Positions 7,872 to 16,767 of a DNA stretch of 32,420 bases are shown piece after piece. The notes under the pieces are model-generated. The model did not search any database. It was not told the DNA's origin and saw only the letters and a list, made by a program, of their open reading frames with translations. Made by a program: the position numbers and the translations under genes. Source of the DNA: Halodesulfovibrio sp. (GTDB lineage: Bacteria > Desulfobacterota > Desulfovibrionia > Desulfovibrionales > Desulfovibrionaceae); the NCBI RefSeq assembly GCF_015482765.1, contig NZ_JADMLB010000031.1:1-32420 (forward strand), read 5' to 3'. Position 1 is the first letter of the stretch; every line of letters begins with the position of its first letter.

Positions 7872-8162
7872 ATGATGCGTTCAGAGTTAACTAAGATTGT
7901 CCATGAACTGGTGTTAAACAGCCCAATTCCAGCAAAAGCACTCGCGAAAGAAATTGGCAAGCCATATTCAACCTTGCTTCGCGAAGTGAACCCGTATGAT
8001 GCCGGAGCTAAGTTGGGTGTTGAAACCTTAATGGACATCATGAAGAAAACTGGAAACATTGAACCATTAGAGTACATTGCTCAAGAAATGGGATTTGCGA
8101 TTGTAGATCCAAAACTTATGGCAGAGCCGAGTGACACTGCTAACCTGGCCGAAATTGCATAG
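7872..8162 (+). CDS. Small CII-like helix-turn-helix regulator
   Basis: This 96-aa protein resembles the phage regulatory CII/CP76-like proteins common in Desulfovibrio chromosomes. Residues about 19-45 look like a lambda-repressor-type helix-turn-helix (PAKALAKEIGKPYSTLLREV), followed by NPYDAGAKLGVETLMDIMKKTG, which is also typical of the group. Such proteins are expected to bind DNA; the target is unknown. AGGGAGAG precedes the paired ATG codons at 7872 and 7875, so the start may be three bases later. No phage structural genes are next to it. It sits alone between a long leader and two terminators and converges on mnmA. Confidence 0.7.
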   Translation: MMRSELTKIVHELVLNSPIPAKALAKEIGKPYSTLLREVNPYDAGAKLGVETLMDIMKKTGNIEPLEYIAQEMGFAIVDPKLMAEPSDTANLAEIA

Positions 8163-8215
8163 CGAGCAATCACTATTGCAATCAGGCAGAGGTTATTAGT
8201 CTCTGTCAACCTTTT

Positions 8216-8252
8216 AAGAGACCTGTAGTAATACGGGTCTCTTTCTATTTTC
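8216..8252 (+). terminator. Terminator of the CII-like gene
   Basis: An 11-bp stem with one G-U pair, AGAGACCTGTA/TACGGGTCTCT, closes a GTAA loop at 8217-8242 and is followed by TTCTATTTT. A second small hairpin, CAGAG/CTCTG, lies just before it near 8187-8204. Confidence 0.75.
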
Positions 8253-8270
8253 TTAGGATGACAACCAATG

Positions 8271-8304
8271 AAAAAGCCCTCCAAAATATTTTGGAGGGCT
8301 TTTG
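8271..8304. terminator. Bidirectional terminator between the CII-like gene and mnmA
   Basis: An extended palindrome with the stem GCCCTCCAAAA/TTTTGGAGGGC spans 8276-8299. It is flanked by AAAAA on the left and TTTTG on the right, so both converging transcripts can end here. Confidence 0.85.
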
Positions 8305-8316
8305 TTTACAAGAGGC

Positions 8317-9351
8317 CTAAATGGAGCGTTCGATAATGCCACCGCCTAAAACGGTAAGATCTTCATCATAGATGCAGCATACCTGTCCACTTGCGGGAGG
8401 GGACTGCGGATCTGTGTACGTAACAAAAAGCATATCGCCCTCTGTACGGATTGTTGCAGGGATTGGCTGCTGGCGATAGCGTGTGCGAACAAGCAGATTT
8501 TTTCCCCAGTGCGTTTCGGCTACAAGGAAATTCATGTTGCTGACAGCACACCCTGTAGACAGTAACTCAGTCTTTGGGCCGACAATGAGCACATTCTTTT
8601 CAATATCCTTTTGAATAACATAAAGCGGCTCTTTCCATGCTATGCCAAGCCCTTTACGCTGTCCTTCAGTGTACTGCCATAATCCATTATGTTTTCCGAC
8701 AACTGTGCCGTCTGCAAGTTCCATATTTCCGCCGGAACCGAGATCTGCACCGCGATTAATTAAAAAAGCTCGATAGTCATCGTTGGGTACGAAGCAGATT
8801 TCTTGACTTTCACTCGGGTATGCTGGAGCAATGCCGCGTTCTGCAAGTTCGACTTTAATGTCTTCCTTTTTCTTTTTCCCTAGAGGGAAAAGTGCCTTTT
8901 CAAGCTGTTCTTTTGGAACCAAAGAGAGAAAGTAGCTTTGATCTTTTTTGCAATCATGCCCTCGCGATAGTGTACGTCCGTATATCGGGTGATCCTCAAG
9001 TACAGCGTAATGTCCGGTCGCAATTTGATCTGCACCAAGTTTTTCTGCTTCGCGAAGAAGCGCCCCGAACTTCATTGTTGCATTGCATAATGCACAGGGG
9101 TTGGGGGTGCGTCCGTGAACATATTCGTTCATAAACGGGGCTACAACGCATTGTTCAAATTCTTTGTGCAGATCTACAGCATAGAACGGGATATCCAGTG
9201 CAGAGCACATGGCGTCAATCGCTTCTTCCCGCTCCTTACAAGGCTCAAGAAAATGCGCATGAAGTGCAAAAATATCGTGCCCCTGTTCTTTCAACATAAG
9301 CAGGGCGTATAAAGAGTCTGTTCCGCCGCTTACTGCAACTGCAATAGTCAT
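8317..9351 (-). CDS. mnmA: tRNA-specific 2-thiouridylase
   Basis: MnmA activates U34 of Lys, Glu and Gln tRNAs with ATP and inserts sulfur to make s2U34. The PP-loop SGGTDS is at residues 8-13. The two cysteines are C89 (in TPNPCALCN) and C186 (in SQEICFV), 97 residues apart, as between Cys102 and Cys199 of E. coli MnmA. GHYA and DQSYFLS also match the family. At 344 aa it is slightly short, as in other Desulfovibrio. TTCCTGAG precedes ATG 9351, so the ribosome site is weak. Confidence 0.95.
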   Translation of the reverse strand: MTIAVAVSGGTDSLYALLMLKEQGHDIFALHAHFLEPCKEREEAIDAMCSALDIPFYAVDLHKEFEQCVVAPFMNEYVHGRTPNPCALCNATMKFGALLREAEKLGADQIATGHYAVLEDHPIYGRTLSRGHDCKKDQSYFLSLVPKEQLEKALFPLGKKKKEDIKVELAERGIAPAYPSESQEICFVPNDDYRAFLINRGADLGSGGNMELADGTVVGKHNGLWQYTEGQRKGLGIAWKEPLYVIQKDIEKNVLIVGPKTELLSTGCAVSNMNFLVAETHWGKNLLVRTRYRQQPIPATIRTEGDMLFVTYTDPQSPPASGQVCCIYDEDLTVLGGGIIERSI

Positions 9352-9501
9352 AGCTATTCCTGAGCGTTTAATAAATTGCCTTTGGCGAGTTTAACAGGCG
9401 GCGTGCTACCTGCCTGTACCTCTGGCAATATTTGTTATTTGTTTTGAGACGAACCAGAACAATCTTTGATGAACTACCGGCGGTCTCTATGATCGAGAAT
9501 T

Positions 9502-9651
9502 CTAAAATACCTGTTCCCAGTATTCGGGGTCAAGTGGCGGTTCTTTTGCATATGCAAGATGCCGCTTGCTCGAAGGCGTGGGAGCCTTCTTACAATTGGA
9601 TACTATAAACAAGGGGAAGCCTGTGACCAGACTTCCCCTTGAAGGTATCAT
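9502..9651 (-). CDS. Doubtful small ORF or gene remnant downstream of gatA
   Basis: The minus-strand frame from ATG 9651 to TAG 9502 would encode 49 aa. The C-terminal part looks protein-like: KKAPTPSSKRH, then AKEPPLDPEYWEQVF before the stop. The N-terminal part overlaps the gatA terminator hairpin, and there is no Shine-Dalgarno at ATG 9651. It is therefore either the 3' remnant of a lost gene or a small gene with another start (TTG 9612). I do not recognise it, and chance is possible. Confidence 0.25.
   Translation of the reverse strand: MIPSRGSLVTGFPLFIVSNCKKAPTPSSKRHLAYAKEPPLDPEYWEQVF
9603..9640 (-). terminator. Probable terminator of gatC-gatA
   Basis: A perfect 9-bp stem AAGGGGAAG/CTTCCCCTT (9611-9619 and 9632-9640) with a 12-nt loop lies 33 nt after the gatA stop. 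On the minus strand it is followed by GTTTATAG, a weak T-tract. Confidence 0.55.
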
Positions 9652-9672
9652 GAGTAGTGTGAAACTAGTCTG

Positions 9673-11136
9673 CTATAACCCTGCTGGAGTACCGAGTTTT
9701 TCAGTATTTTTTTCGAGTAGAGAGGCAACACTATAGAGAGTTGCTTCGTCAAACTCTTTACCAAGCAGTTGAAGACCTACTGGCATTTTGCTGTCTGCAC
9801 CTAAACCGACAGGGAGGGATAAACCTGGAAGGCCGGCTAAGTTCAGAGAGATTGTGTAGATGTCCATCAGGTACATTTTCAGCGGATCGCTAGTCAGTTC
9901 GCCAACGTTCCATGCGGTGACAGGTGATGCAGGGCCTACGAGTACATCGCATTGTTCAAGTGCTTTCAGGTAGTCTTCACGGATAAGGCGACGAACCTGT
10001 GCAGCTTTTTTGTAGTATGCATCATAGTAGCCGGAAGACAATACATATGTACCGAGCATAATACGACGCTGTACTTCATCACCAAAGCCTTCGGAGCGGG
10101 ATTTTACGTAGATATCAAGCAGATCCTGTGCATTGTCGCTGCGGTAGCCGTAACGCACGCCATCGAAACGGGCGAGGTTGGAGCTGGCTTCAGCCATCGC
10201 GATAATGTAGTAGGTTGCGATTGCGTAAGAAGAGTGAGGAAGTTCAACTTCAACAAGTTCCGCACCAAGCTCTTCGAGCTTTGCTACAGCTGCACGACAT
10301 GCGGCTTCAACTTCACCGTCCAGACCTTCAGCCCAGAACTCTTTCGGAAGGCCAACTTTAAGGCCTTTGAGATCTTCACGGTTCAGCGCTGCAAGATAGT
10401 CATCAACAGGAACATCAACGCTGGTAGAGTCGCGTTCATCGTGACCTGCAATAACTTGGAGCATGCGGGCGTTATCTTCAACAGATCGAGTCATCGGGCC
10501 GATCTGGTCAAGTGAAGAGCCATATGCAACCATACCGCGTCGTGAAACTCGACCGTATGTAGGTTTGATACCAACGCAACCGCACAGACTTGCAGGCTGA
10601 CGGATAGAACCGCCAGTGTCGGTACCAAGCGTACCGAATGCCTGAGAAGCAGTAACAGAAGCAGCGGAACCACCGGATGAACCGCCAGGGACTTTATTCA
10701 GATCCCAAGGGTTTTTGGTCGCTTTGTATGCAGAGTTCTCAGTAGAGGAACCCATAGCAAATTCATCCATGTTTGCTTTACCGATAAGAATCGCACCAGC
10801 TTCTTTGAGCTTTGCAATAGCGAAAGCGTCATAGAACGGCTCAAAGTTTTCAAGGATTTTAGAACCACATGTGGTTTTTGTTCCTTTGGTACAAAGAAGG
10901 TCTTTTACGGTGAGAGGAATACCCCAAAGCGGTTTGCTTTCATCTGGACCTGCTTCATCCATAGCGCGTGCCTGTTCAAGGGCTTCTTCAGCCTGTACAG
11001 AAATAAGTGCTTGAATGGAAGGTTCAGTTTCTTCAATACGCTTAAGACAAGCTTCTACAACTTCAGTAACAGTCAGCTCTTTTGCAAGCAGCTGGGAGCG
11101 GATTTCGCTCAGGGATTTTTCATACAAAAAAGACAT
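9673..11136 (-). CDS. gatA: Asp/Glu-tRNA amidotransferase subunit A
   Basis: GatA releases ammonia from glutamine; GatCAB uses it to turn Glu-tRNA(Gln) or Asp-tRNA(Asn) into the correct amidated tRNA. The amidase-signature triad is visible with its normal spacing: Lys78 in GIPLTVKD, Ser153 in [10 protein letters not shown] and Ser177 in [10 protein letters not shown]. The 487-aa length is typical. It starts 18 nt after gatC. GGAG is found before ATG 11136. gatB is not in this window, so the complex is encoded at two loci. Confidence 0.97.
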   Translation of the reverse strand: MSFLYEKSLSEIRSQLLAKELTVTEVVEACLKRIEETEPSIQALISVQAEEALEQARAMDEAGPDESKPLWGIPLTVKDLLCTKGTKTTCGSKILENFEPFYDAFAIAKLKEAGAILIGKANMDEFAMGSSTENSAYKATKNPWDLNKVPGGSSGGSAASVTASQAFGTLGTDTGGSIRQPASLCGCVGIKPTYGRVSRRGMVAYGSSLDQIGPMTRSVEDNARMLQVIAGHDERDSTSVDVPVDDYLAALNREDLKGLKVGLPKEFWAEGLDGEVEAACRAAVAKLEELGAELVEVELPHSSYAIATYYIIAMAEASSNLARFDGVRYGYRSDNAQDLLDIYVKSRSEGFGDEVQRRIMLGTYVLSSGYYDAYYKKAAQVRRLIREDYLKALEQCDVLVGPASPVTAWNVGELTSDPLKMYLMDIYTISLNLAGLPGLSLPVGLGADSKMPVGLQLLGKEFDEATLYSVASLLEKNTEKLGTPAGL

Positions 11137-11154
11137 GTTGTAAAAACTCCACCG

Positions 11155-11439
11155 TTAAACAATCTTTGGAACAATAAAGAACTGGCCGTCTGTTTCCGGT
11201 GCGTTGGAAACAATATCTTCGCGTTCAAAGCGTTTTTCCGCTTTGTCTTCACGCAACGGTGTCGGCTGTTCCACAGGACTGTACAACGGTTCAGTACCAG
11301 CGGTATCAAGGCCGTTCAGTGTGTCCATGTAAGAGAGAATATCTTCAAACTGGCCTGCGAACAGGCGCTGTTTTTCATCGTCAAGTTCAAGTCGGGCCAG
11401 CTTGGCAATTTGCGCTACCCGTTCAGGAGTAATACTCAT
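11155..11439 (-). CDS. gatC: Asp/Glu-tRNA amidotransferase subunit C
   Basis: GatC is the small belt-like subunit that stabilises GatA against GatB. This 94-aa protein begins with the usual [16 protein letters not shown] helix and ends with the GatC-type tail [18 protein letters not shown], of normal length. It lies 15 nt downstream of the LpoA-like lipoprotein gene and 18 nt upstream of gatA, so all three are probably co-transcribed. Confidence 0.95.
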   Translation of the reverse strand: MSITPERVAQIAKLARLELDDEKQRLFAGQFEDILSYMDTLNGLDTAGTEPLYSPVEQPTPLREDKAEKRFEREDIVSNAPETDGQFFIVPKIV

Positions 11440-11454
11440 AGAGGTCGTCTCCGG

Positions 11455-13653
11455 TTATTGAGAAGTGGCTGGCGTAGTTTCAAAAGAGAACAGGCCGGAT
11501 TCTTCAGCCTCGGCAGTCTGGATAGACGAGGTACGTTCAGCAGTCTGCTGCTGTTGGTATTCGCCCAGTGATATGCCGAGTTTTTCAGCGTTTTTCGTAT
11601 CTGCCTCATCCATCATCATCTGGATGCGTTCATCGTGACGAACACGCACGGTGTTTACACGGTTTGCAAATGATTCAGGATTTACCGGTACAAAACCATT
11701 TCTGGAAGGACGGAACAGGAACAGGTTTTCGGAGGCTTTACCGTCTGCATCCCATGTCATAGGAGCGATGCTCCAGTCCATGTTCTGTGCAGAAGCAAGG
11801 CTTTCGTTTACTGAATCGTCATCCCAGTCAGAGGACATGGAACCCATGCCTGCGGTGAGGCGGATAAAGTCGTATCCGAGACCAACCCATGCATCCGGTT
11901 TTCCGAGTCCGGCATCGTCCATTGCCTGTACCAGTTGCTTGGAAGCGTTGGTCGGCGTGAACGGATTCCAGATACCCGGGAAAACAGCCAGCTTGTAGTA
12001 GCGGGATTCCAGCTTTTTACCGGCGGATAATCCCTGTTCCCACAATGTCGGGCCGAGGAATACTGCGCGGTCTTCCTGATGGAAGAAGAAATGTGGAATA
12101 ATAGATTCCATATTCTTCCAGCTGTCCGGAAGGAACACGGCCTTAAATGCCGGTTGGTAAGGCATATCTTCGTATTGGCCGGAGTTCATCTTGGCGTACA
12201 ACGGATTTTCTCCATTCCCATTAACAGCTTGGAGTTCTTTGTTTTCACGGTCGCTTTTAATGAGAAGGTTTTTAACATCTTTAGACCAACCTTGCGGTTG
12301 CTTTGGTGTGTAGCTTGCTGTCAGTACAGGGTTTCCTGTCTGCTGTTGTGCAAGGTCCACAAAAAGCTGAGTCATATGCTTACCATAACTTTCATTAGGG
12401 TAGAGCGCCGCATAGTTGTTAATGCCCAGATCAAACTGTGTAAAGTTCAACAGAGCTTGGATCTGATCTTTAGGGCTTGAGAAGAATCTCCACGCATCTT
12501 CTCCTTCCGTACCTGCAGGAAGAGAAGAGAGGAAACAGAAGAACGCATGCTTTTCTGTTAAATCACGGTCGTAAATCTTACGGAAAATATCTTTTCTCAG
12601 GGGGCCACCAACTATGGTGAAGCCTTCTGGAAGTGCCGCAAGTTCCTGTTCCCATGTCGGGGATTCTGTATTGATCACTTTAAGAGCAAAGTTGTAGCCG
12701 CTGTTTGTCAGCTGCCAGTGTGCAATGCCGGCACCGCGAAGAATCTTCCAGCCAATTGAGCCGTAAGGGCCGGTAAGTGGAAGTGCCAACGCAATACCTT
12801 GGGTCGGTTCCCCGAACTCTTTTTGTAGCGGAGCAAGTACAGAATCAATAATGGTAGGGTCTGCAAGTTTGCCTAACGTACGAAGTCGCTCGATGGCTGC
12901 CCAGGCAGATGGCCAGTTTTGTTGATCCCCTGCTGCACGACGTGCTTTTTCAAGCAGGATAAGTGAGTAAGGGTACGTGATTTCGTTTTCAGGAGTAAGG
13001 TGACCTGAAAGCGTTGCAAGCTGTTGTGCATCAATGCCGTTTAACTCAGAGAAAAGACGGCGCTCAAGAGCTGCTTTGTACTTGGTGTTCGGAGCTTTTG
13101 CATACAGATCTTCCAAAGACGTTAGGGCTGCACCGGTGTTGCCTTTTTTCCACTCAATTCCTGCGAGGAGAAGAGCAGCATTGGCACGCATACCCCATGG
13201 TTTTGAAGTATTTCTGTATGTAGATTCTAAAAGTTCAAGAGCCTTATCCTGCGGGAGCTGCTTAACTGCAAGCACCCACGCATCTTGCCACTCGGTGCTT
13301 TCTGTAACACCGGGCTGGCTTTGTTCCCATCTGTCCAGAGCTTGTAATCCGAGGAAAGCTCTTCCACTTTTAATGGTGCTGAGCGCGAAGTAGCGCCATG
13401 CACTGCGTTTTTCTGTTGCAGACAGGTTCGGCTTTTGCAGAATTCTGTCGTAAAGCGCACTGGCTGCTGTGTAGTCTCCGCGGTCATAGGCGACCCGAGC
13501 CTGCTGATGCAGCTGGCTTGCGCCTGAAGAAGGAGTAGCTTGCGGAGTTATGATGACTTTTTTCCCACAACCAGTAAGAGAAGCCACAGTAAGTGCCATA
13601 ACCATGAGTGTAATAATTACACCGCGTAAAGAAAAAGAAGATGTATATTTCAT
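11455..13653 (-). CDS. LpoA-like lipoprotein: TPR domain plus periplasmic-binding-protein fold
   Basis: The protein is 732 aa from ATG 13653. It has a lipoprotein signal: basic start MKYTSSFSLR, a hydrophobic core and the lipobox LTGC with Cys29. Helical TPR-like repeats (about 45-280, e.g. ARVAYDRGDYTAASALYDRIL) are followed by a type-1 periplasmic-binding-protein-like domain (GIALALPLTGPYGSIGWKIL onward). This order matches the LpoA/penicillin-binding-protein-activator family, which stimulates peptidoglycan synthases; the role here is inferred. An upstream in-frame ATG at 13689 lies inside the dnaK terminator hairpin, so I reject it. No good Shine-Dalgarno precedes 13653. It heads the unit with gatC and gatA. 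Confidence 0.75.
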   Translation of the reverse strand: MKYTSSFSLRGVIITLMVMALTVASLTGCGKKVIITPQATPSSGASQLHQQARVAYDRGDYTAASALYDRILQKPNLSATEKRSAWRYFALSTIKSGRAFLGLQALDRWEQSQPGVTESTEWQDAWVLAVKQLPQDKALELLESTYRNTSKPWGMRANAALLLAGIEWKKGNTGAALTSLEDLYAKAPNTKYKAALERRLFSELNGIDAQQLATLSGHLTPENEITYPYSLILLEKARRAAGDQQNWPSAWAAIERLRTLGKLADPTIIDSVLAPLQKEFGEPTQGIALALPLTGPYGSIGWKILRGAGIAHWQLTNSGYNFALKVINTESPTWEQELAALPEGFTIVGGPLRKDIFRKIYDRDLTEKHAFFCFLSSLPAGTEGEDAWRFFSSPKDQIQALLNFTQFDLGINNYAALYPNESYGKHMTQLFVDLAQQQTGNPVLTASYTPKQPQGWSKDVKNLLIKSDRENKELQAVNGNGENPLYAKMNSGQYEDMPYQPAFKAVFLPDSWKNMESIIPHFFFHQEDRAVFLGPTLWEQGLSAGKKLESRYYKLAVFPGIWNPFTPTNASKQLVQAMDDAGLGKPDAWVGLGYDFIRLTAGMGSMSSDWDDDSVNESLASAQNMDWSIAPMTWDADGKASENLFLFRPSRNGFVPVNPESFANRVNTVRVRHDERIQMMMDEADTKNAEKLGISLGEYQQQQTAERTSSIQTAEAEESGLFSFETTPATSQ

Positions 13654-13668
13654 AGCATTATACCGTAT

Positions 13669-13705
13669 AAAAAATGGCCTGATCCGCATAAGCGCGAATC
13701 AGGCC
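13669..13705 (-). terminator. Terminator of dnaK
   Basis: The stem GGCCTGAT/ATCAGGCC (13676-13683 and 13698-13705), with further CGC/GCG pairing inside, is followed on the minus strand by ATTTTTTA. It separates dnaK from the lipoprotein gene. Confidence 0.8.
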
Positions 13706-13785
13706 AAGGTAATCATAACAACCGGCAATTGCAAGAGCATGATGCGGGTAAGCGGTGTTATTACCCCATGCCGGTATTTGTGTAA

Positions 13786-15720
13786 TTATTTTACTTCGGT
13801 GTAGTCAGCATCAACAACGTCTTCGTCGTCTTTTTTCTGCTGAGCACCGGCACCAGCGTCTGCGCCAGCACCACAGCCGCCACCTGCACAGCCGCCTTCA
13901 GCACCCTGAGCCTGCTGAGCGTAAAGCTGTTCAGCAAGTTTGTGAGATGCCTGTGAAAGCTCTTCAGTAGCTGCTTTAACTGCGTCAACGTCGATTTCTT
14001 CAGCTTCGAGAAGCTTTTTAAGGGCTTCTGCTTTGCCTTCGATTTCAGTTTTCAGTTCAGCGTCAAGTTTATCACCAAGCTCATTGATAGATTTCTCGGT
14101 GGTGTAGATAAGAGTATCAGCCTGGTTGCGAACTTCGATTGCTTCCTGCTTTTTCTTATCTTCATCAGCATGCGCTTCAGCTTCTTTAACGAGGTTTTCA
14201 ATTTCCTCATCAGAGAGACCGGAAGAAGCGGTAATGCGGATAGACTGTTCTTTACCGGTGCCAAGGTCTTTAGCGGATACGCTTACGATACCGTTAGCAT
14301 CGATGTCGAAGGTAACTTCGATCTGAGGAACACCGCGTGGAGCTGCTGGAATACCAGTCAGTTCGAAACGGCCGAGAGTCATGTTGTCAGACGCCATTGG
14401 ACGTTCACCCTGCAGTACGTGAATAGATACTGAAGGCTGGTTGTCAGCAGCAGTGGTAAAGGTCTGAGACTTCTTGGTAGGGATAGTGGTGTTACGCTCG
14501 ATGAGCTTAGTAGCCACGCCGCCAAGAGTTTCAATACCGAGAGAAAGCGGGGAAACGTCGAGGAGAAGAACGTCCTTAACGTCACCAGCAAGGATACCAC
14601 CCTGAATTGCTGCGCCCATGGATACAACTTCATCTGGGTTAACAGAACGGTTAGGCTCTTTACCGAAGAAGTCGGAAACAACTTTCTGTACGAGAGGCAT
14701 ACGGGTCATACCACCAACGAGGATAACTTCGTCAATGTCGCCCTGCTTGAGGCCTGCATCGCTGAGTGCTTTCTGACAAGGGCCTTCGGTGCGTTTTACG
14801 AGATCAGCAACGAGGGTTTCCAGTTTAGCACGGGAAAGTTTAAGCATAAGGTGCTTAGGACCAGTCTGGTCAGCAGTGATGAACGGCAGGTTGATTTCGC
14901 TTTCCATGGAAGTAGAAAGGTCTTTCTTTGCTTTTTCTGCTGCTTCTTTAAGACGCTGCAGAGCCATGCGGTCAGCAGAAAGGTCAATGCCGCCGTTTTC
15001 GTTTTTGAACTCTTCAACAAGGTAGTTGATGATAGCGAGGTCAAAGTCTTCACCGCCGAGGAAGGTGTCACCGTTAGTTGCGAGAACTTCAACAACATTG
15101 TCACCAACTTCGAGAATAGAGATATCGAAAGTACCGCCGCCAAGGTCAAATACAGCGATTTTTTCGTTAGTTTTCTTATCGAGACCGTATGCAAGAGAAG
15201 CTGCAGTAGGTTCGTTGATAATACGTTTTACTTCGAGACCAGCAATTTTACCGGCATCTTTAGTAGCCTGACGCTGGGAGTCGTTGAAGTACGCAGGAAC
15301 AGTAATAACTGCTTCAGTTACGTCTTCGCCGAGGTATGCTTCAGCATCAGATTTAAGTTTGCCAAGTACCATAGCAGATACTTCAGCAGGAGAGTAGCTA
15401 CGGCCTTCTACTTCAACGTAAGCTTCGCCGTTTTTACCCTCTACGATTTTGTAAGGAGAGTGCTCAGCCCAACGCTGTACTTCTGGGGAGTTAAACTGAC
15501 GACCAACAAGGCGTTTAACTGCGAAGATAGTACGCTCAGGGTTAGTTACAGCCTGACGTTTAGCAATATCGCCAACGAGACGTTCTTTATCGGTGAAACC
15601 TACAATAGAAGGAGTAGTACGGCCACCCTCAGGGTTGGTTACGCACTTAGGATCTTTACCTTCCATGATGTAGACACAAGAGTTAGTTGTGCCAAGGTCG
15701 ATACCAATAATTTTACCCAT
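13786..15720 (-). CDS. dnaK: Molecular chaperone DnaK (Hsp70)
   Basis: DnaK folds and protects proteins in ATP-driven cycles with DnaJ and GrpE. The 644-aa protein begins [15 protein letters not shown], with the nucleotide-binding domain to about 380 ([39 protein letters not shown]), a linker [13 protein letters not shown], the substrate domain (GERPMASDN) and a lid. The C-terminus ends [14 protein letters not shown] as usual, but its Gly/Ala-rich tail contains two cysteines in CAGGGC, which is unusual. GAGGAGG sits 8 nt before ATG 15720. It has its own terminator and candidate promoter, separate from grpE. dnaJ and hrcA are not nearby. Confidence 0.98.
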   Translation of the reverse strand: MGKIIGIDLGTTNSCVYIMEGKDPKCVTNPEGGRTTPSIVGFTDKERLVGDIAKRQAVTNPERTIFAVKRLVGRQFNSPEVQRWAEHSPYKIVEGKNGEAYVEVEGRSYSPAEVSAMVLGKLKSDAEAYLGEDVTEAVITVPAYFNDSQRQATKDAGKIAGLEVKRIINEPTAASLAYGLDKKTNEKIAVFDLGGGTFDISILEVGDNVVEVLATNGDTFLGGEDFDLAIINYLVEEFKNENGGIDLSADRMALQRLKEAAEKAKKDLSTSMESEINLPFITADQTGPKHLMLKLSRAKLETLVADLVKRTEGPCQKALSDAGLKQGDIDEVILVGGMTRMPLVQKVVSDFFGKEPNRSVNPDEVVSMGAAIQGGILAGDVKDVLLLDVSPLSLGIETLGGVATKLIERNTTIPTKKSQTFTTAADNQPSVSIHVLQGERPMASDNMTLGRFELTGIPAAPRGVPQIEVTFDIDANGIVSVSAKDLGTGKEQSIRITASSGLSDEEIENLVKEAEAHADEDKKKQEAIEVRNQADTLIYTTEKSINELGDKLDAELKTEIEGKAEALKKLLEAEEIDVDAVKAATEELSQASHKLAEQLYAQQAQGAEGGCAGGGCGAGADAGAGAQQKKDDEDVVDADYTEVK

Positions 15721-15764
15721 GTTTAAACCTCCTCATGAGAAAACTCTCACGAATGTAATCTTAA

Positions 15765-15789
15765 ATTATAAAGAACCAGAGTGCTCTGG
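15765..15789 (-). promoter_or_regulatory. Candidate dnaK -10 box with palindromic operator
   Basis: On the minus strand a perfect palindrome CCAGAGCACTCTGG ends 5 nt before TATAAT. It therefore fills the region between a -10 and the expected -35, where a regulator would contact the promoter. The transcript would start about 38 nt before dnaK. No good -35 is visible, so an activator or a different sigma factor is possible. Confidence 0.4.
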
Positions 15790-16026
15790 CTTTTAGTCTT
15801 TGATGTTCCAAAATTTAAGCACGTTTTTTTTACGGGCAAGGGGCACATGTTATTTTTTTTGCATAAAGACGAGTCAAAAGGTGTGATTTAGAGTCTGTCT
15901 TATGTATAAAGTTTTTAAAAAACGGTATGTTGTGCGATTTTGGTCATATGGTAAAAAAAACTGAAAAAGTTGCAGAAAAGAGGAGCATAGTGCTGCGAAC
16001 AGGATAATTCGCATACACCAGAGAAT

Positions 16027-16058
16027 AAAAAAAGGCTGTCAACACGGAGTCGACAGCC
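16027..16058 (-). terminator. Terminator of grpE
   Basis: The stem GGCTGTC/GACAGCC with an 11-nt loop is followed by seven T on the minus strand. It lies about 50 nt after the grpE stop and separates grpE from dnaK. Confidence 0.85.
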
Positions 16059-16106
16059 ATAGAATCAATGGTTACTGCATAAGATTATGCAGTCGCTTTG
16101 TAACGG

Positions 16107-16664
16107 CTACTTACCGCCGGAAACAATAACTTTAGCAGGACGCAGGAGACGGTCTTTCAATTTGTACCCACGCTGCATAACGTGTTTAACATGGCCTTCG
16201 GCTACTTCGTCACAGTTTTCCTGACCAACAGCTTCATGCACTTCAGGGTTGAACTCATCGTTCTTATCACCAAGAGGGCAAAGGCCGTGACGTTCAATTG
16301 CTTCAAGAAGGAGCTTTTGAGTCATTTCTACGCCGATGAGCATGTTCTCACAGCCTTCAAGGTTACGACCGTAGTCGATAGCAAGCTGAAGGTTGTCCAG
16401 AGTCGGGAGAAGATCGCTCAGTACAGATTCAGTTGCGTACTTGAACTGTTCTTCACGTTCACGCTGGAGGCGTTTTTTGAAGTTTTCCATTTCTGCAAGG
16501 CAACGCAGACGAACTTCTTCGGCTTCCTGCATGGTGTTACAGTCAGGACAAACGCGTTCTTTAGCGAGTTTTTGCAGCTCCTCATCAGAGATTACAATCT
16601 CGGTAGTCTGTTCCTGTTCAGCATTTTCAACTGTTTCTTCTGGTTTCACAGTATCTTCACCCAT
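16107..16664 (-). CDS. grpE: GrpE nucleotide-exchange factor
   Basis: GrpE makes DnaK release ADP. The 185-aa protein has an acidic N-terminus, a long coiled coil with the family segment LAEMENFKKRLQREREEQ, and a C-terminal beta domain (EFNPEVHEAVGQ, HVMQRGYKLKDRLLRPAKVIVS). Just before the coiled coil it carries a CxxC pair, C39-P-D-C42, plus Cys at RLRC and several more further on, uncommon for GrpE. AAGGAG precedes ATG 16664. It is upstream of dnaK but has its own terminator. Confidence 0.96.
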   Translation of the reverse strand: MGEDTVKPEETVENAEQEQTTEIVISDEELQKLAKERVCPDCNTMQEAEEVRLRCLAEMENFKKRLQREREEQFKYATESVLSDLLPTLDNLQLAIDYGRNLEGCENMLIGVEMTQKLLLEAIERHGLCPLGDKNDEFNPEVHEAVGQENCDEVAEGHVKHVMQRGYKLKDRLLRPAKVIVSGGK

Positions 16665-16689
16665 TCTGCTAGCTCCTTATATTCTTATG

Positions 16690-16715
16690 CTGCTTTACTA
16701 GATAAGTAAAAGCAG
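16690..16715 (-). promoter_or_regulatory. Hairpin in the presumed grpE leader
   Basis: CTGCTTTACT pairs with AGTAAAAGCAG around a short loop, with one bulged base. It lies about 25-50 nt upstream of the grpE start and its GGAG. It could shape mRNA stability or heat-dependent translation; nothing in it matches a known thermometer motif by eye. Confidence 0.35.
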
Positions 16716-16733
16716 TGACGAATTATTAGTGCA

Positions 16734-16767
16734 AATATATTCTTGTCCTGAGTAACTCTTACTCAGG
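16734..16767 (-). promoter_or_regulatory. Candidate grpE promoter with 21-bp inverted repeat
   Basis: A perfect inverted repeat, half-sites CCTGAGTAA and TTACTCAGG with a 3-nt centre (16747-16767), ends 7 nt before a possible -10, TATATT (minus, 16739-16734). The outer bases CCTGAG/CTCAGG resemble the CCAGAG/CTCTGG palindrome before dnaK, but the centre length differs. Confidence 0.4.

Larger units (their letters stand above)
9352..9672. other. Gap between gatA and mnmA
   Basis: This 321-nt stretch holds the gatA terminator hairpin (9611-9640) and a 49-codon minus-strand frame (9502-9651), annotated separately. It also contains a small hairpin, GAAGGC/GCCTTC, at 9572-9589. About 150 nt upstream of mnmA show nothing else I can name, and presumably include its promoter. 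Confidence 0.4.
15721..16106. other. 386-nt gap between grpE and dnaK
   Basis: It contains the grpE terminator (16027-16058) and the dnaK control region. A 14-bp palindrome CCAGAGTGCTCTGG (15776-15789) and TATAAT (minus, 15770-15765) lie near dnaK. The rest is AT-rich with A- and T-runs. I see no CIRCE inverted repeat, no clear sigma-32 promoter and no gene. Confidence 0.55.

Noticed and set aside
14851-15726. 291-aa plus-strand ORF antisense to dnaK
   Set aside because: Long antisense frames opposite dnaK are a well-known artefact of its codon use.
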